Assembly (NCBI GenBank): GCA_031772625.1
Contig: CM062816.1
Coordinates: 635,994,352 to 636,058,351 of the forward strand
DNA: 64,000 nt
Source: Pinus tabuliformis
Taxonomy: Eukaryota > Streptophyta > Pinopsida > Pinales > Pinaceae
Direction of reading: 5' to 3'
This document shows, in pieces, positions 34,875 through 45,082 of this stretch; position 1 is the first letter of the stretch, and each line of letters starts with the position of its first letter. The notes under the pieces are model-generated. The model did not search any database. It was not told the DNA's origin and saw only the letters and a program-made list of their open reading frames with translations. The position numbers and the translations under genes are program-made.

Positions 34875-36421
34875 CAAGCCCGAAAAAGTATAAAATAATA
34901 CTTGAGAGAACCGCTTGATCTTTACGACCAAGGAGTACTTTCATGATTAGTGTCTCTGATCTGAAAAGTAGAAAGCGATCAAGGACACATCATTTTATTT
35001 CCAATATCGAATTTGAAATGACAAAAATCCAACAATCTTTTCATGTTTTTACGGTCAGAAAAGGGTTGTAAGACGACCGTCTTTTAATTCTGTTTTAACG
35101 AGTGTAAAGAAATGCTCGGCAACCTTTTCATGTTTTAGGAGTCAGAAAAGGGCTTAAATATGACTCTAAGGTTTCACATTTTCGTAAGTTTTAACAAGTT
35201 CGAAAAAATGATAAAAATTTACTCATGGTTTTCACTTTTTCGTAAGTTTTAATGAGTTCGAAAAAATGATAAAAATGTACTCATATGGCCGACTTTCAAT
35301 TTAATTTATGAGTAGGAAAAGATGGAAAGAACTCGACATTTTCATTTGTTTTACGAGAATGAAAGATAGCAATATAATCTCAGGATTTTCATGAGTTTAA
35401 CGAGTCTTGAAAATAACTGAAATTGACTCCATATAGGTTTCATTTTTACAAAAGCTTGAAACAGAGAAAAACTATGCTTCAAAGTAGTTTCATTTTTACA
35501 CAAGCTTGAAACAGAGAGAAAACTGTGCTTGATGCCCCCTAAGCGTAACTGCTAGAGCGCATGCCCCCCAGCTTAATTTCATTCAACTAAGTACAAGCTG
35601 GATGTAATGAAGGTTCATTTACGAGATCATTTGAAAGACTCGACCTAAAACTGTAAGAAAATTATGCAAAAAACTGAAATAACTAACCTAAATATACAAC
35701 TTAACATTTATGGGATCTAGTCAAACTCTCGACTCAATTAGAGGAGGATTTGTTTCATTTTTTAACGAGCTTGACACAGGAAAAGAACTATGCTCGGATT
35801 CGGTTTCATGTTTACGCAAGCTTGAAACGAAAAACTATGCTTGTTATAAGTTCGCATGCCCCCAGCATAATGACGCAAATCAAGGTACATGCCCCCCCAA
35901 GCTTCATTGCATTCAACCAGGTGGATGAAATGAAGGTTTTACTTTCGATATATTGGAAAGACTCGTGGGAGTTATTTCATCTTTTAGTGAGGTTGACACA
36001 GGAAAAGGACTATCCTCAAAACCCTTGTTTCATTTTTTAAACGAGCTTGACACAAGATAAGGAACTATCCTCGAACCTAATTCATTTTTTAACGAGGTTG
36101 ACTCAGTAACAGGAACTTTCATCAAACAACTGATTCATTTTTTAACGAGGTTGACACAAGAAAATAACTATCCTCATACTCACTGATTCATTTTTTAACG
36201 AGGTCGACACAGTAAAAGGAACTTTCCTCGAAATCCTACTTTCTATACCTATATAACCTAAAACCTACTTGATTCATTTTTTAATGAGGTTGACTCAGTA
36301 AAAGGAACTGTCCTCATACTCACTGATTCATTTTTTAATGAGGTCGACACAGTAAAAGGAACTTTCCTCGACAACCTATTTCATTTTTTAACGAGGTTGA
36401 TACAGGAAAAAACTATCCTCG
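34875..36421 (-). repeat. array of about 20 short hairpin units in element T
   Basis: Degenerate units, the later ones 45-75 bp apart, of the form TTTCATTTTTTAAC, a 4-6-bp arm, about 20 A-rich bases, then the complementary arm. Perfect arms include ACGGTC/GACCGT (35051/35075), GAGTC/GACTC (35139/35162 and 35402/35425), TGAGT/ACTCA (35253/35279), CAAGC/GCTTG (35501/35527 and 35817/35839), CGAGC/GCTCG (35766/35792), TGAGG/CCTCA (35988/36014 and 36285/36312) and CGAGG/CCTCG (36199/36226 and 36392/36417). The arms change together between units while the loop stays alike. The array lies between the protease and the 3' LTR of the element. Function unknown. Confidence 0.8.
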
Positions 36422-36440
36422 TACTAACTGATCATGGCTT

Positions 36441-37523
36441 CTAACTGGAAGAAAGACATGTCAATGGACACACCTTGATCATGGCTTCTAAGAGATCTTC
36501 ATCAGAAGGAAGAATAGTTCTCTGGAAGGAACACATGTCAAGGGACTCAAAAGGGATAAGAACATCGTGTTCAAGTAATCCCATAGAGTTTTCCATGTCA
36601 ATTACCGGATCTAAATCAAAGGAAGATGAGCAAACAGTGAGAGGCTCACTTACATCAGTAACTGAAAACATGGGACCAGTTGCCACATAATTAACCCGTG
36701 GCAGGGTAGATACCACTTTAGAATCAAGAACATTTAGGGGTGTCATATTATTGGTAGTTGAAACAAGACTAGGGAACGAAAGTTGGTCTACAGTCACAAT
36801 ATTTCCATTGTGAGGGAAAGACATCACGCGAAAGAGTGTGGATACGACAGCTTTCATTGCATAAACATAGTCTCGCCCAAGGAGTAAATTGAAATCCAAG
36901 GAACCTCAAACTACCATAAGATCAATACAGACAGTTTTACCTTCCAAGGTAATAGAAAACTTAGGAAGGATCCCTAAAGGTTCACTAATGGTTCTGTTAA
37001 AAGCTTTTAGATTCTGCGTAATGGGCGCAAGCTAAGGGGAACACAAAGCTTTCCAAGCAATTGAGGATAATATACTAACAGAAGCACCTTCATCTACCTG
37101 TGTGCGATGCATGTCCCTACCACCAGCCTTGACAATGATTTGGAAAGGGATGGAGGAAGGAAGACGAGCCTTTGTCAATCTATTCCAATCAAAGGAAAAG
37201 ACCTCTGTACTTGGAGGGGGTTCTTTAGAAACAGGTGAAATGCCCCCCGGCATAGAAGAATCTGATGTAACAAGAAGAACCTGAGCAGTATGAAGTTCAC
37301 TCTCTAAAGGGAAAGTGGGATTGACTGAATGTGAAATTGAATCGACCACTTGATCAACTAATGGATCATCAACATGAGTGACATGAGTTTCACTCTCCAA
37401 TGGAAGAGTTTGATCGACTGTACTTGAAATTAGATCAATCACTCTGTCAGTTGACGGTAGGTTGGGAGAAAGTTTACGGTAACCAGTTGGAAATTCTTGC
37501 TGTGGAACAGTAAGGTTTTCCAA
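36441..37523 (-). pseudogene. element T retropepsin region
   Basis: Two open pieces on the minus strand, 37032-37523 and 36441-36899, joined by a short stretch with two stops. The first ends with a retropepsin start: IIVKAGGRDMHRTQ then VDEGASVSILSS (about 37065-37110), where the usual D-S/T-G reads D-E-G. The second begins with the C-terminal protease block FNLLLGRDYVYAM (about 36858-36893), like the LLGRPW block of Tat-type elements, and continues with FPHNGNIVTVDQL. Beyond it is an acidic tail without known motif. No RT follows. The D-E-G site may be a lineage trait or an inactivating change; I cannot decide from one copy. Confidence 0.75.
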
Positions 37524-37529
37524 CAGTTT

Positions 37530-38207
37530 TTAGGCTTCATCCATTTGAGGGAAAATGTGAGTTTGATGACTCCCTTTGCATAACTTACAAGGAAACCTAA
37601 CTTTTCCTTTTTTCCCAGGAACCTGACTATCACTAGTTGATGCATCAATGGAAAGTTGATGAGATTTTTCTGACCATACTTCCAAGACCTTTGGAATACC
37701 AGGACAATTGACAAGGAAGTGGTCACCCTTACAAAGCCTGCAAGGGTATTTGGGTTTACGACGCATGTCGGAGTTTTCGTCAGCACAACTAACACTTACA
37801 GTTGTGGTTGGTTGGTTGACTTCTTTCTTATCTTGCTTGTTTTTCTTCTTCTTCTTCTTCCCTTTCTTCTTCTTCTTAGCCACATGGTTACTAGCATCAA
37901 GGCTTTTACCAAGCGAAGAGGAAGAAATCGAGGGAGAAAAATTAGGTGAAGAAGGTAAAGGGTCAACAGAAGGTTGGTAATGTTGAGATGGTGAACTCTG
38001 TTGAGGTGAAGCATTCGGTTGAGGTTGAACAATTGGAGTATTTGGGGCCAACGAAGTTGAAAATAACCATATCAGTAATCCTATTGTAAATCCAGATAAT
38101 GACAAAGTAGCCATATAAAGAGGACCAACATTTCCAAAGAAAGGAAAAGTACTAGGATCCTCGTTAAGAGGGGTTCCTAGGTTGGTAAATTCCGGAATAG
38201 TTGCCAT
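37530..38207 (-). CDS. element T gag-like protein, 225 residues
   Basis: Intact frame from ATG 38205-38207. The N-terminal region (about residues 30-52, LYMATLSLSGFTIGLLIWLF) is hydrophobic enough to be a membrane segment, which is unusual for a gag. A Pro/Ser/Gln-rich linker follows, then a strongly basic tract of Lys runs (about residues 109-125), then two Cys/His knuckles: CRLCKGDHFLVNC (complete CX2CX3HX4C) and CKLCKGSHQTH, which lacks its last Cys. The spacing of three residues before His differs from the usual four. The frame ends at a stop eight codons before the next open piece, which may once have been continuous. No capsid block is recognised, so the gag label rests on the knuckles and position. 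Confidence 0.6.
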   Translation of the reverse strand: MATIPEFTNLGTPLNEDPSTFPFFGNVGPLYMATLSLSGFTIGLLIWLFSTSLAPNTPIVQPQPNASPQQSSPSQHYQPSVDPLPSSPNFSPSISSSSLGKSLDASNHVAKKKKKGKKKKKKNKQDKKEVNQPTTTVSVSCADENSDMRRKPKYPCRLCKGDHFLVNCPGIPKVLEVWSEKSHQLSIDASTSDSQVPGKKGKVRFPCKLCKGSHQTHIFPQMDEA

Positions 38208-39600
38208 TATATTCTACTTCAGTGAATTTAAAACTAAAATTAACAATTCACAATTCACACCTAACAATTAAAATTCACACCTATGGTCTCTAAAAGTAAA
38301 AACAAACAAATTAACACACACTATCAAATCTAGGGGTCAAACCACACACAAACAGTAACTTTCCGTACCGAAAACACTAGTTGGTGATGAAATCCAACGT
38401 CGCAGAACTCAATACAGAAATAGCAGTTGGAACAGTTACCCCCGACAACCTGCTTTATGAATAGACTGGCACAAGTTTCTCCACTAAACCGTCTCGAGTG
38501 AAGAGAACCCCCCAAAAAATCCAAGTGAGTCTAGCCGACGTCTGCTCCAGGTATAGTGGGATCTTCCGACCACTGTAAGCTTAGGAAGAATCCTAAAGAA
38601 TATGGTCACTAAGGTTATCAACCGAAACAAATATACCTGGGGGAACAGTCTACGATCCGATATGCACGCAATGGCAGAGTAACAAGCTCAATCCCCTTGA
38701 CGGCTCCTTGAAAATAATCCAAGGTTTACCGACAAGTGACCCCGGGCTCCTCGACAATGGTTAATCTGATGTTTACCGTTTTTAATACGTGAATATCTGG
38801 CGTCATTCCCAATGAGGAAGGATTGATTCCCACACTGGTTCGGACACGATCTCGTGCTTCTCCTTTAAGAGGAGCTTTCCCAGAGCATAAATGCAACAAT
38901 TGGATTTCTTCCTACCACAAGATACAGCTACTTGTTTTTTTTTCTATCTTGGAGAGTTAACTAAAACCTATTCCAAGACACTAGCCTAAGCTAGATTGGT
39001 GGAAAGAGCCCTAAAAATGTAAAAATTACTAGATAAATTTTAATTAAACGCTGTGTTATTAAGGATGTTATTACTCAAATGGGTAAATGGATATGAAACC
39101 AATGGTGTTATGACCCGACCCAAAACTGAATGCAATCGAATATGATAATGTAATATTTTCAATTCGATGAATCTTAACTAATGTGAGAGAGTTTCCATTT
39201 ATTTCCAACAATGCAAAAATTGATCACTAAGAGAAAATACAACAAATTCTCTAATGCACTAATTTCATGAAGAAAAACTAATGCAAATCAATTTCAAAAC
39301 ATTTTTTTTATTTTTATTTTTATTTGTTAAAGACAAGCATAAAAATATGTAAATTCAAATCAAGGAAACTGATCTAAATCTATGATTGATTTTTCAGAAT
39401 GTAAACTATGCAATTGTAAGCTATGCACAGTTCACATGAATAGTAAGCAAATGTAATCTATGCACATTTTTCATTCATATTCTGAAAATGAGAATTCTAA
39501 TTATGCAAATGTGATCTATGCAAGAGAATTCTCAAACACAAGATGATTCTAATGTAATCTAAACCAGAGATTCTGGTCCGCGAAGCCAGAGATTCTGGGT
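38208..39600 (-). other. 5' leader of element T
   Basis: About 1.4 kb between the primer-binding site and the gag-like start. Only short frames, none with a domain; many ATGs precede the gag start on the element strand, so translation would need reinitiation or a spliced or internal entry. A capsid-encoding part may have been lost from here. Confidence 0.55.
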
Positions 39601-39622
39601 TCGATCCCCAGCGGAGTCGCCA
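39573..39622 (-). promoter_or_regulatory. primer-binding site of element T with extended tRNA match
   Basis: The element strand starts the site TGGCGACTCCGCTGGGGA three bases inside the LTR end. The plus strand of the whole stretch reads as a tRNA 3' half: anticodon stem CTGGT/GCCAG with a 7-base loop, 5-base variable loop, T-arm CTGGG-TTCGATC-CCCAG, acceptor CGGAGTC, G and CCA. It resembles plant tRNA-Arg. A primer-binding site normally needs only about 18 nt. Confidence 0.8.
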
Positions 39623-39625
39623 TTT

Positions 39626-40673
39626 TGTCATGTGGAAAGAGTCAATTTTGCAGACAAAACTGACCTCCCTAGAAAGCGAAGCTTTTCTAGTGACAAACAA
39701 AACAATCAAGCACTATCTTTCCCTAAATATGCATTTAAAATAAAAACAACCAGGTGTTCAAGGCTTACCTCTAGTCCAACGCTTGTTTGTAGCAGCCAAG
39801 CCTCTTCGATCCAGATGAGCTCCTTCTCCTTGAAGACTGCATTCACTAATAAGAAAACGATTACATAGCACCTGAATAACTCATATAATAAAACATATTC
39901 ATCCTAAAGACCAAGGAGTTTATGAAACAAATTATATATAAAAACTTGTTGAGAAAAATGAACTTAATTGTATTAATTGGAAATAAAAGAAACCATTACA
40001 ACGACTGCCTTGGTGTTGTGCAGGTCCCTCCCAGGATCCAACAAGAGTTCTCCTTTACTTTGATCAGCTCACCCACTTCGAAATGAAGCTAATAAAGGAT
40101 TGGAATCTCTCCTCTCAAGCTCTAAAAGGGAGTCCTAATTTCAGCAGCATCTACCCTTAGGAATGTTCAGCTTTCAACCTCCCTTGCCTTTGTCCCAATG
40201 CCTGTATTTATAATGCTTTGGAGGAAGTTAAACAGGTCCACCATCAATGGGATAAGCCCCTCTTTCAAAGGGATAGCTCCCCTCTTCATGGGATAAGTTC
40301 CTCTTTCATTGGGATGCATGAACCATCTGGAGGCACTCAATCCACATCAAACCATCTTCTAGAATGCTCTAGAATTGACCGCAAGTTTTTTGAAGTAAAA
40401 CTTGTGCCTTTTGACCTTTACATGAGTACGCACCCATCCCTTTACAGACAGAGCATACAAGTACATAGGTATTATGTACTTGAGGTGCGGGCCCACAGGT
40501 AAGAGTAAGAGAAAGTGCGAAACCAGAGTTATATTGATTTTTTAAAGGCTTTCTCTCTTTTTTGGAGTTTGACATGAGGAGCAGAGGTATAAGACTTGCC
40601 AAGGAGGACAGTATGGTTATTGATGGAGCCATACTGACTGAAAATAGTCATGGTGACAAATTTTAGTGTAACA
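39626..40673 (-). repeat. 5' LTR of element T
   Basis: 1048 bp, partner of 32504-33555, next to the primer-binding site. The TATA box TATAAATA is at 40205-40212 on the element strand. Confidence 0.92.
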
Positions 40674-42000
40674 ATATGCTCAACAAGAAGGTATAGACTT
40701 TGAAGAAACTTTTGCACTGGTTGCTAGACTTGAAGCCATAAGAATGTTCCATGCTCTTTCTAGCTTTCAAAAGTTCAAATTATATCAAATGGATGTGAAA
40801 TCTGCCTTTTTAAATGGAGACTTAGAAGAAGAAGTGTATATTGAGTAACTAGATGGATTCATCCTTGGAAATGATTGAAAACTTGTATGTAGACTTAAGA
40901 AGGCACTGTATGGTCTTAAACAGGCTCCAAGGGCTTGGTATTATTGTCCGGAAAAATACCTCCATCAACAAGGTTTTTCAAAAGGATCAACAGATAGTAA
41001 TATATATATATATATATGAAAATTGATAATGATAAATTGCTAATACTTGTTGTGTATGTTGATGATATCATCTTTGGTAGCAATGAAGAAGCCATGAGTC
41101 AAAACTTTTCTTTGGTGATGCAGAAAGAATTTGAAATGTCCCTAATTGGTGAGCTGACATATTTTCTTGGTTTACAAGTCCAAAAAAATAAAGATGGTAT
41201 CTTTCTATCACAAACCAAGTACCTCAAGCAGAGCTTGAAGAAATATGGCAAGGAATATTCGAAACCAATATGTACTCCTATGGTAACATGGTGCAACCTT
41301 AGTGAAAATGATGATTCAACAACGGTACATCAAATAACCTATAGATCCATGATTGGTAATCTACTCTATCTGACAGGTACCTGACCAGACATCATGCATG
41401 TAGTGGGAATAGTTGGAAGATTCTAGGCAAATCCAAAAGAAGCACACCTTCAAGTGGTTAAAAGGATTTTCAAATATCTTCAAGGAACACAAAATTATGT
41501 CTTATGGTATCCTAGAGATACGGATCTCACACTTCATGCATACATAGCTGCAGATTGGGCAGGAAGCGTGGATGAGAGAAAAAGCACTAGTGGTGGTACA
41601 TTCTTTATGGGTTCCAGATTAGTATCTTGGTTCATCAAGAAACAAATTCCAATTGCATTATTGACAACTGAAGCAGAACAGTGGTTTCTACATCTTGCTG
41701 CACACAATTCCTTTGGATGATGCAAATTTCGCAAGGCTTTCAAATCATTTGTACTCCACCTATCTCCATTTTATGTGATAATACAAGTGCAATCAGTATT
41801 TCAAAGAATCCAGTCGTGCATTCAAAGACCAAGCTCATACTTATCAAATATCATTTTCTACGGTAACAAGTTCTTGAACAAAAGGTCAAATTTGAGTATG
41901 TTCCCTCCAAGGAAGAGGTTGCTGATATATTCACCAAACCACTACCCAGGGAGACATTTGATTACCTCAGACAGAAGCTGGGAGTAGTTGATGTATCATA
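40674..42000 (+). pseudogene. copia-2 RT (rest) and RNase H, broken
   Basis: Resumes after element T with [13 protein letters not shown], then [19 protein letters not shown] (about 40790-40845), LKKALYGLKQAPRAWY (about 40895-40940) and the catalytic VVYVDDIIFGSNEEAM (about 41047-41095), intact. RNase H follows: FKYLQGTQNYVLWYPRDTD (about 41470-41525), DWAGSVDERKSTSG, the broken LLTTEAEQ block, SKNPVVHSKTK in another frame, and FTKPLPRETFDYLRQKLG (about 41932-41985). A TA microsatellite (about 41001-41018) lies in the RT just before LLILVVYVDD. Several stops. Confidence 0.9.
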
Positions 42001-42764
42001 TTATTGTTGAAACTTATATGTTTCAGAGAAAAGTGGTTGTACAAGAGTTTCATGAGGAGCATCCACATACATACGCCGGTTTCTATGGATACAATCTTGT
42101 ATATGTTGATTTGAAGAAAAGCAGTGGTCCAGACTGAGGATGAAAAGACTCTGACATGGGTCTGATAGAGACCATCTGGCACAGATTCAGGGGGAGCATA
42201 TACTTCTAATAATTAATTTTTTGCATTATCTTAGAATATCTTGGTTCAATTTCACAATTGTTTTTGGTTTCAGGTGGAACAGGTGTTGAGGGAGAACATG
42301 GTTGTTGGTCTGAAAGCTGATTGACAAATGTTGCTGACGATAGTTGTTGCTGACTATCATAGTCTTGTTATAGATATTTTGTCTCTATGTCATGTATATC
42401 TTGTTTCCCCACTATGCATGGGATGGATGATGTAATGTTCTTATTTTATCATGTGTAAACTTTTGGTGTATCCCCACTTGGTTTGGTGGATTGGTCAATA
42501 TTGGCATATCCCCACTTGGCTGGAGGATGGATATATGTATGTGTCTTTGATGATAGGAAGGTCATTTATTATGAGTCTTTGGTGATAGGAAGGTCATTTA
42601 TAGAGTCATGCTCTTTTTGCAGACCTTGCCTACAGTCAGGGGGAGCATGGACATCACATTAGAGAAGAAGATTTCAACATGTACTTAGGGGGAGCATCAC
42701 CCTTTGCCCTTGATGACAAAGGGAGAGAGTGACTTGGAGTGACTTGGGGTTGCCATCAAGTCCA
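42001..42764 (+). other. 3' non-coding region of copia-2
   Basis: No envelope-like or other frame. It contains AGGGGGAGCAT motifs at about 42189, 42639 and 42687 that copy the polypurine tract, and the block CCTTTGCCCTTGATGACAAA typical of SIRE-like 3' ends. Confidence 0.65.
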
Positions 42765-42775
42765 AAGGGGGAGAT
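42765..42775 (+). promoter_or_regulatory. polypurine tract of copia-2
   Basis: AAGGGGGAGA followed by a short T run, abutting the 3' LTR start. Confidence 0.82.
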
Positions 42776-44300
42776 TTTTGGCATTATGATACAGGTTTGG
42801 CACTATGATACAAGTGTTCTCCTTGATGGAAACTCACTCAGATGACAAATCACAATTCGGGCTCTCAGAATAAAGGAAAAAGAGATATACGTTAAACAAG
42901 GCATGTATACACGCAGCATCACTAATCAAAATTTGCGTATGTATATGCACGAACTTTCATGCATAGAAAAGCATGTGCATGTCAGAGAACTCAATTTTAG
43001 TCCATGGTATTTGGTCCTTGGTATTTGGACATATGGTTTTGGACCATGGTATCTCGTCTAAAGTGTTGAACCAAGGTATTTGGACCCAGGTATTCGTTCT
43101 AAGTGGTTTTGGACCATGGTATTGAGTAAGGCCTATGAATATAAAAGGGAAAGGAGATCATTAGGAAAAGGCACTCAAGAATTGAATATCTTATGAAGAG
43201 CAAGATCTAGAATACTAGTTATTGGGTTATGGTGCATAGCTGGATTTGAACCAAGGATGAACCTGAGCACTAGAAGAAGAATAAGTTCTATTGATGGGTC
43301 AAGATGTTAAGGCTTGAATAGTAGTATCTTTGTGTGATTTTTGATCTTTTATATTTGGCACATGACATGATCTATAAATCTAATAATCTAGGTATAACTG
43401 ATCTATAAATATTTGAAAAGGGAAAATTGTCTTTTGTAGATCTATACGCAGGTTCGACACAGCAAAGGCGCGTATACACGCTAGTTCGGTAATTCAAAAT
43501 AACATATACATTGGCTTTCCGTAATACAGAAGCGTATGCACACAGGTTCTTCATCTTGAAGTAGTGTACGTCTCATAGAATATGTTTTAGCTACTTCTGT
43601 TCATTGCTCCAATATTCGGGGTTTAGGTTTGGTGTCTGGTTACTGTTACTGTATTCCGGTTACATCATTCAGAGAAGTGATTGTTTGAATCAATTTTTTT
43701 TTTTGGTTGGTGCAAATGAGATTGGTTGATGCAGGTGTTTGATTGATGTTATTGATGGATCCAGTCTGAAAATTTATGAAACGTGGTCCCTAGAAGAAAA
43801 GAGAAGGTTGTAGCTTTCTATAGGTCAGCACCTACGTACTAGTACATCAGCTAGTACAAGAGCTAAGGTGGTTGTAGTTCCCATCTAGGAGAAGCTAGAG
43901 AATGGAGAGAAGGTTGTAGCCTTCTATAGGTATAATCATGTGTACTGGTATAAGACTACACCAGTACAGAAATATTGTAAAAAGAAGTTTCTTATTAAAA
44001 CAAGATAGAGACAAATTGCAGCAGGTGGTTTTCATGTGTATGATGATCTGTTCTGTTTTACTGCTCATGTTTACTATTCTTACCATTAATGAAGTTCTGA
44101 TGCACTGATTAAAGATCAACATTTAATGGATTAACTGAATCATAAGTTTATTGTTATACGACGGTTTCTTTAGACATAGTTGCGTATATATGCATGTTAC
44201 CACAACTGAATTAGCATATATATATTGAGTATGAAAATGAAAAATTGTTGATTTGATAATACTGATTGACCCCCCCCCCCTCTTAGTATTATTTCCAACA
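42776..44300 (+). repeat. 3' LTR of copia-2
   Basis: 1525 bp, homologous to 27348-28916. The first dinucleotide is TT instead of TG, a change that would block integrase processing in a new copy. It keeps the TATA box (43140-43147) and a C run near the end (44271-44280). Confidence 0.9.
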
Positions 44301-45077
44301 GTAATGTGCCCTAGAAAAGGGTTATAATAGAGGCATATATGGATACACCAGCATAGGGAAATGTTTCCAAGAACATCCCCTTTCTGTAACGAAACAGTAA
44401 ACACAATGAATGAAAGATTGCAAGTACGAATGATTAGGGTTAACATAGAAAATCCACAACTTCGATGAGTGGTAAAAGATCCCCACAGTAAATGTCTTAT
44501 TGCCACTGTGGAATAGAAGTCGAAAAGTTGTGGTATCCATTCACATGATTCAGGGCGCACGGTGGAGGTGTTCAAGTAGTTCAAGAAGCATGGGGCAATG
44601 GGATACATTGGTGCGGAGTGCAGGAAACCAGTTGTAACCATGACCCTGAATGAAATATATATATTAAGCACTACCTCCAAACATATGCACACCAAATATA
44701 AACATTACTATCAATGAAGATAGTTAACGAGTAAACTGGATAGCATAGGAGTAAACCGTAAGGGGAAAGAACATAGTGTATAGTATAGATCCATTAATAG
44801 ATGTACTTCCTCTAGAGTAATCAAAGAACTATAATAATGTTTTACATTTAGCATTGAACTTGTAAGCCATACTTACCACATATTTTATAATCTTAAGAGA
44901 TAAGAATGGGAATTAGAAATTATTACACCAATTAAAGATAGTATATGGGAGAAGTAAGGAGCGAGACGATACCCAAGGGGTTATATAGATAACACAATTG
45001 AGTCATTTAATATATAGCTAAGAAAGAAAAAATTATTATAGTATGAGTGAAAAAGTGTTCCACGTTGGTATGTGGCA

Positions 45078-45082
45078 CATGA
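45078..45082. repeat. target-site duplication of element A, right
   Basis: CATGA, identical to 5672-5676. Confidence 0.9.

Larger units (their letters stand above)
32504..40673 (-). mobile_element. gag-protease-only gypsy-type LTR element T
   Basis: An 8.2-kb minus-strand element with LTRs of 1048 (39626-40673) and 1052 bp (32504-33555), TG...CA ends, and flanks GTATG (32499-32503) / ATATG (40674-40678). The internal region encodes only a gag-like protein with two Cys/His motifs and a retropepsin; no RT, RNase H or integrase was found. The primer-binding site is of the TGGCGACTCCGCTGGGGA type seen in Tat/Ogre-like gypsy elements. It therefore resembles the non-autonomous gag-bearing LTR elements described in plants (TR-GAG). 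The 3' part is filled by repeat arrays. It sits three insertions deep and its LTR pair looks the most alike of the nest. Confidence 0.85.
27348..44300 (+). mobile_element. Ty1/copia element copia-2, SIRE/Maximus-like
   Basis: LTRs of 1569 and 1525 bp, an initiator-Met-type primer-binding site, gag, protease, integrase, RT, RNase H, and a purine tract. It lies in the 3' LTR of element A. Flanks ATAAT (27343-27347) and GTAAT (44301-44305) form a target duplication with one mismatch, and the bases around them align to an uninterrupted stretch of the 5' LTR near 13655-13690. The long gag with two separated zinc-knuckle regions and the GLGY-type block suggests the SIRE/Maximus lineage (inference). 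No envelope-like frame is present in the 0.8 kb after RNase H. Element T interrupts its RT. Broken throughout. Confidence 0.92.
5677..45077 (+). mobile_element. Ty3/gypsy chromovirus A, carrying four nested elements
   Basis: An LTR retrotransposon bounded by a perfect CATGA duplication. It has TG...CA ends, a primer-binding site resembling the initiator-Met type at 14431, gag, protease, RT, RNase H, integrase, a chromodomain-like C-terminus, and a purine tract at 23591-23603. The order RT, RNase H, integrase and the chromodomain place it among Ty3/gypsy chromoviruses; LTRs of about 4 kb would suit the Tekay/Del lineage, which is an inference. Without its insertions it would be about 13 kb (my count). 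Every coding domain is broken by stops or frameshifts. Copia-1 lies in the 5' LTR, the PLE in the protease, copia-2 in the 3' LTR, and element T inside copia-2. Confidence 0.9.
23604..45077 (+). repeat. 3' LTR of element A, split by copia-2
   Basis: Starts TGTAAGACC after the purine tract and ends TGTGGCA before CATGA. Minus copia-2 (27348-44300) it is about 4.5 kb, roughly 0.56 kb longer than the 5' LTR; a tandem duplication at 26123-27050 explains most of this. A G-rich insert near 24040 that is missing from the 5' LTR explains most of the rest. Confidence 0.88.

Noticed and set aside
34875-36421. A CRISPR array
   Set aside because: Repeats are degenerate, spacers are not unique segments of fixed length, there are no cas genes, and the host is a eukaryote; the units are hairpins inside an LTR element.
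37708-37980. Plus-strand Phe-rich membrane protein
   Set aside because: It is the antisense of the Lys-rich tract of the element T gag-like frame.
39573-39622. A tRNA gene
   Set aside because: Only the 3' half is present, CCA is encoded, and it sits exactly at the LTR border in the position of a primer-binding site.
42001-42775. An envelope-like frame as in some SIRE elements
   Set aside because: Fewer than 800 bp remain after RNase H and no open frame or transmembrane segment is present.
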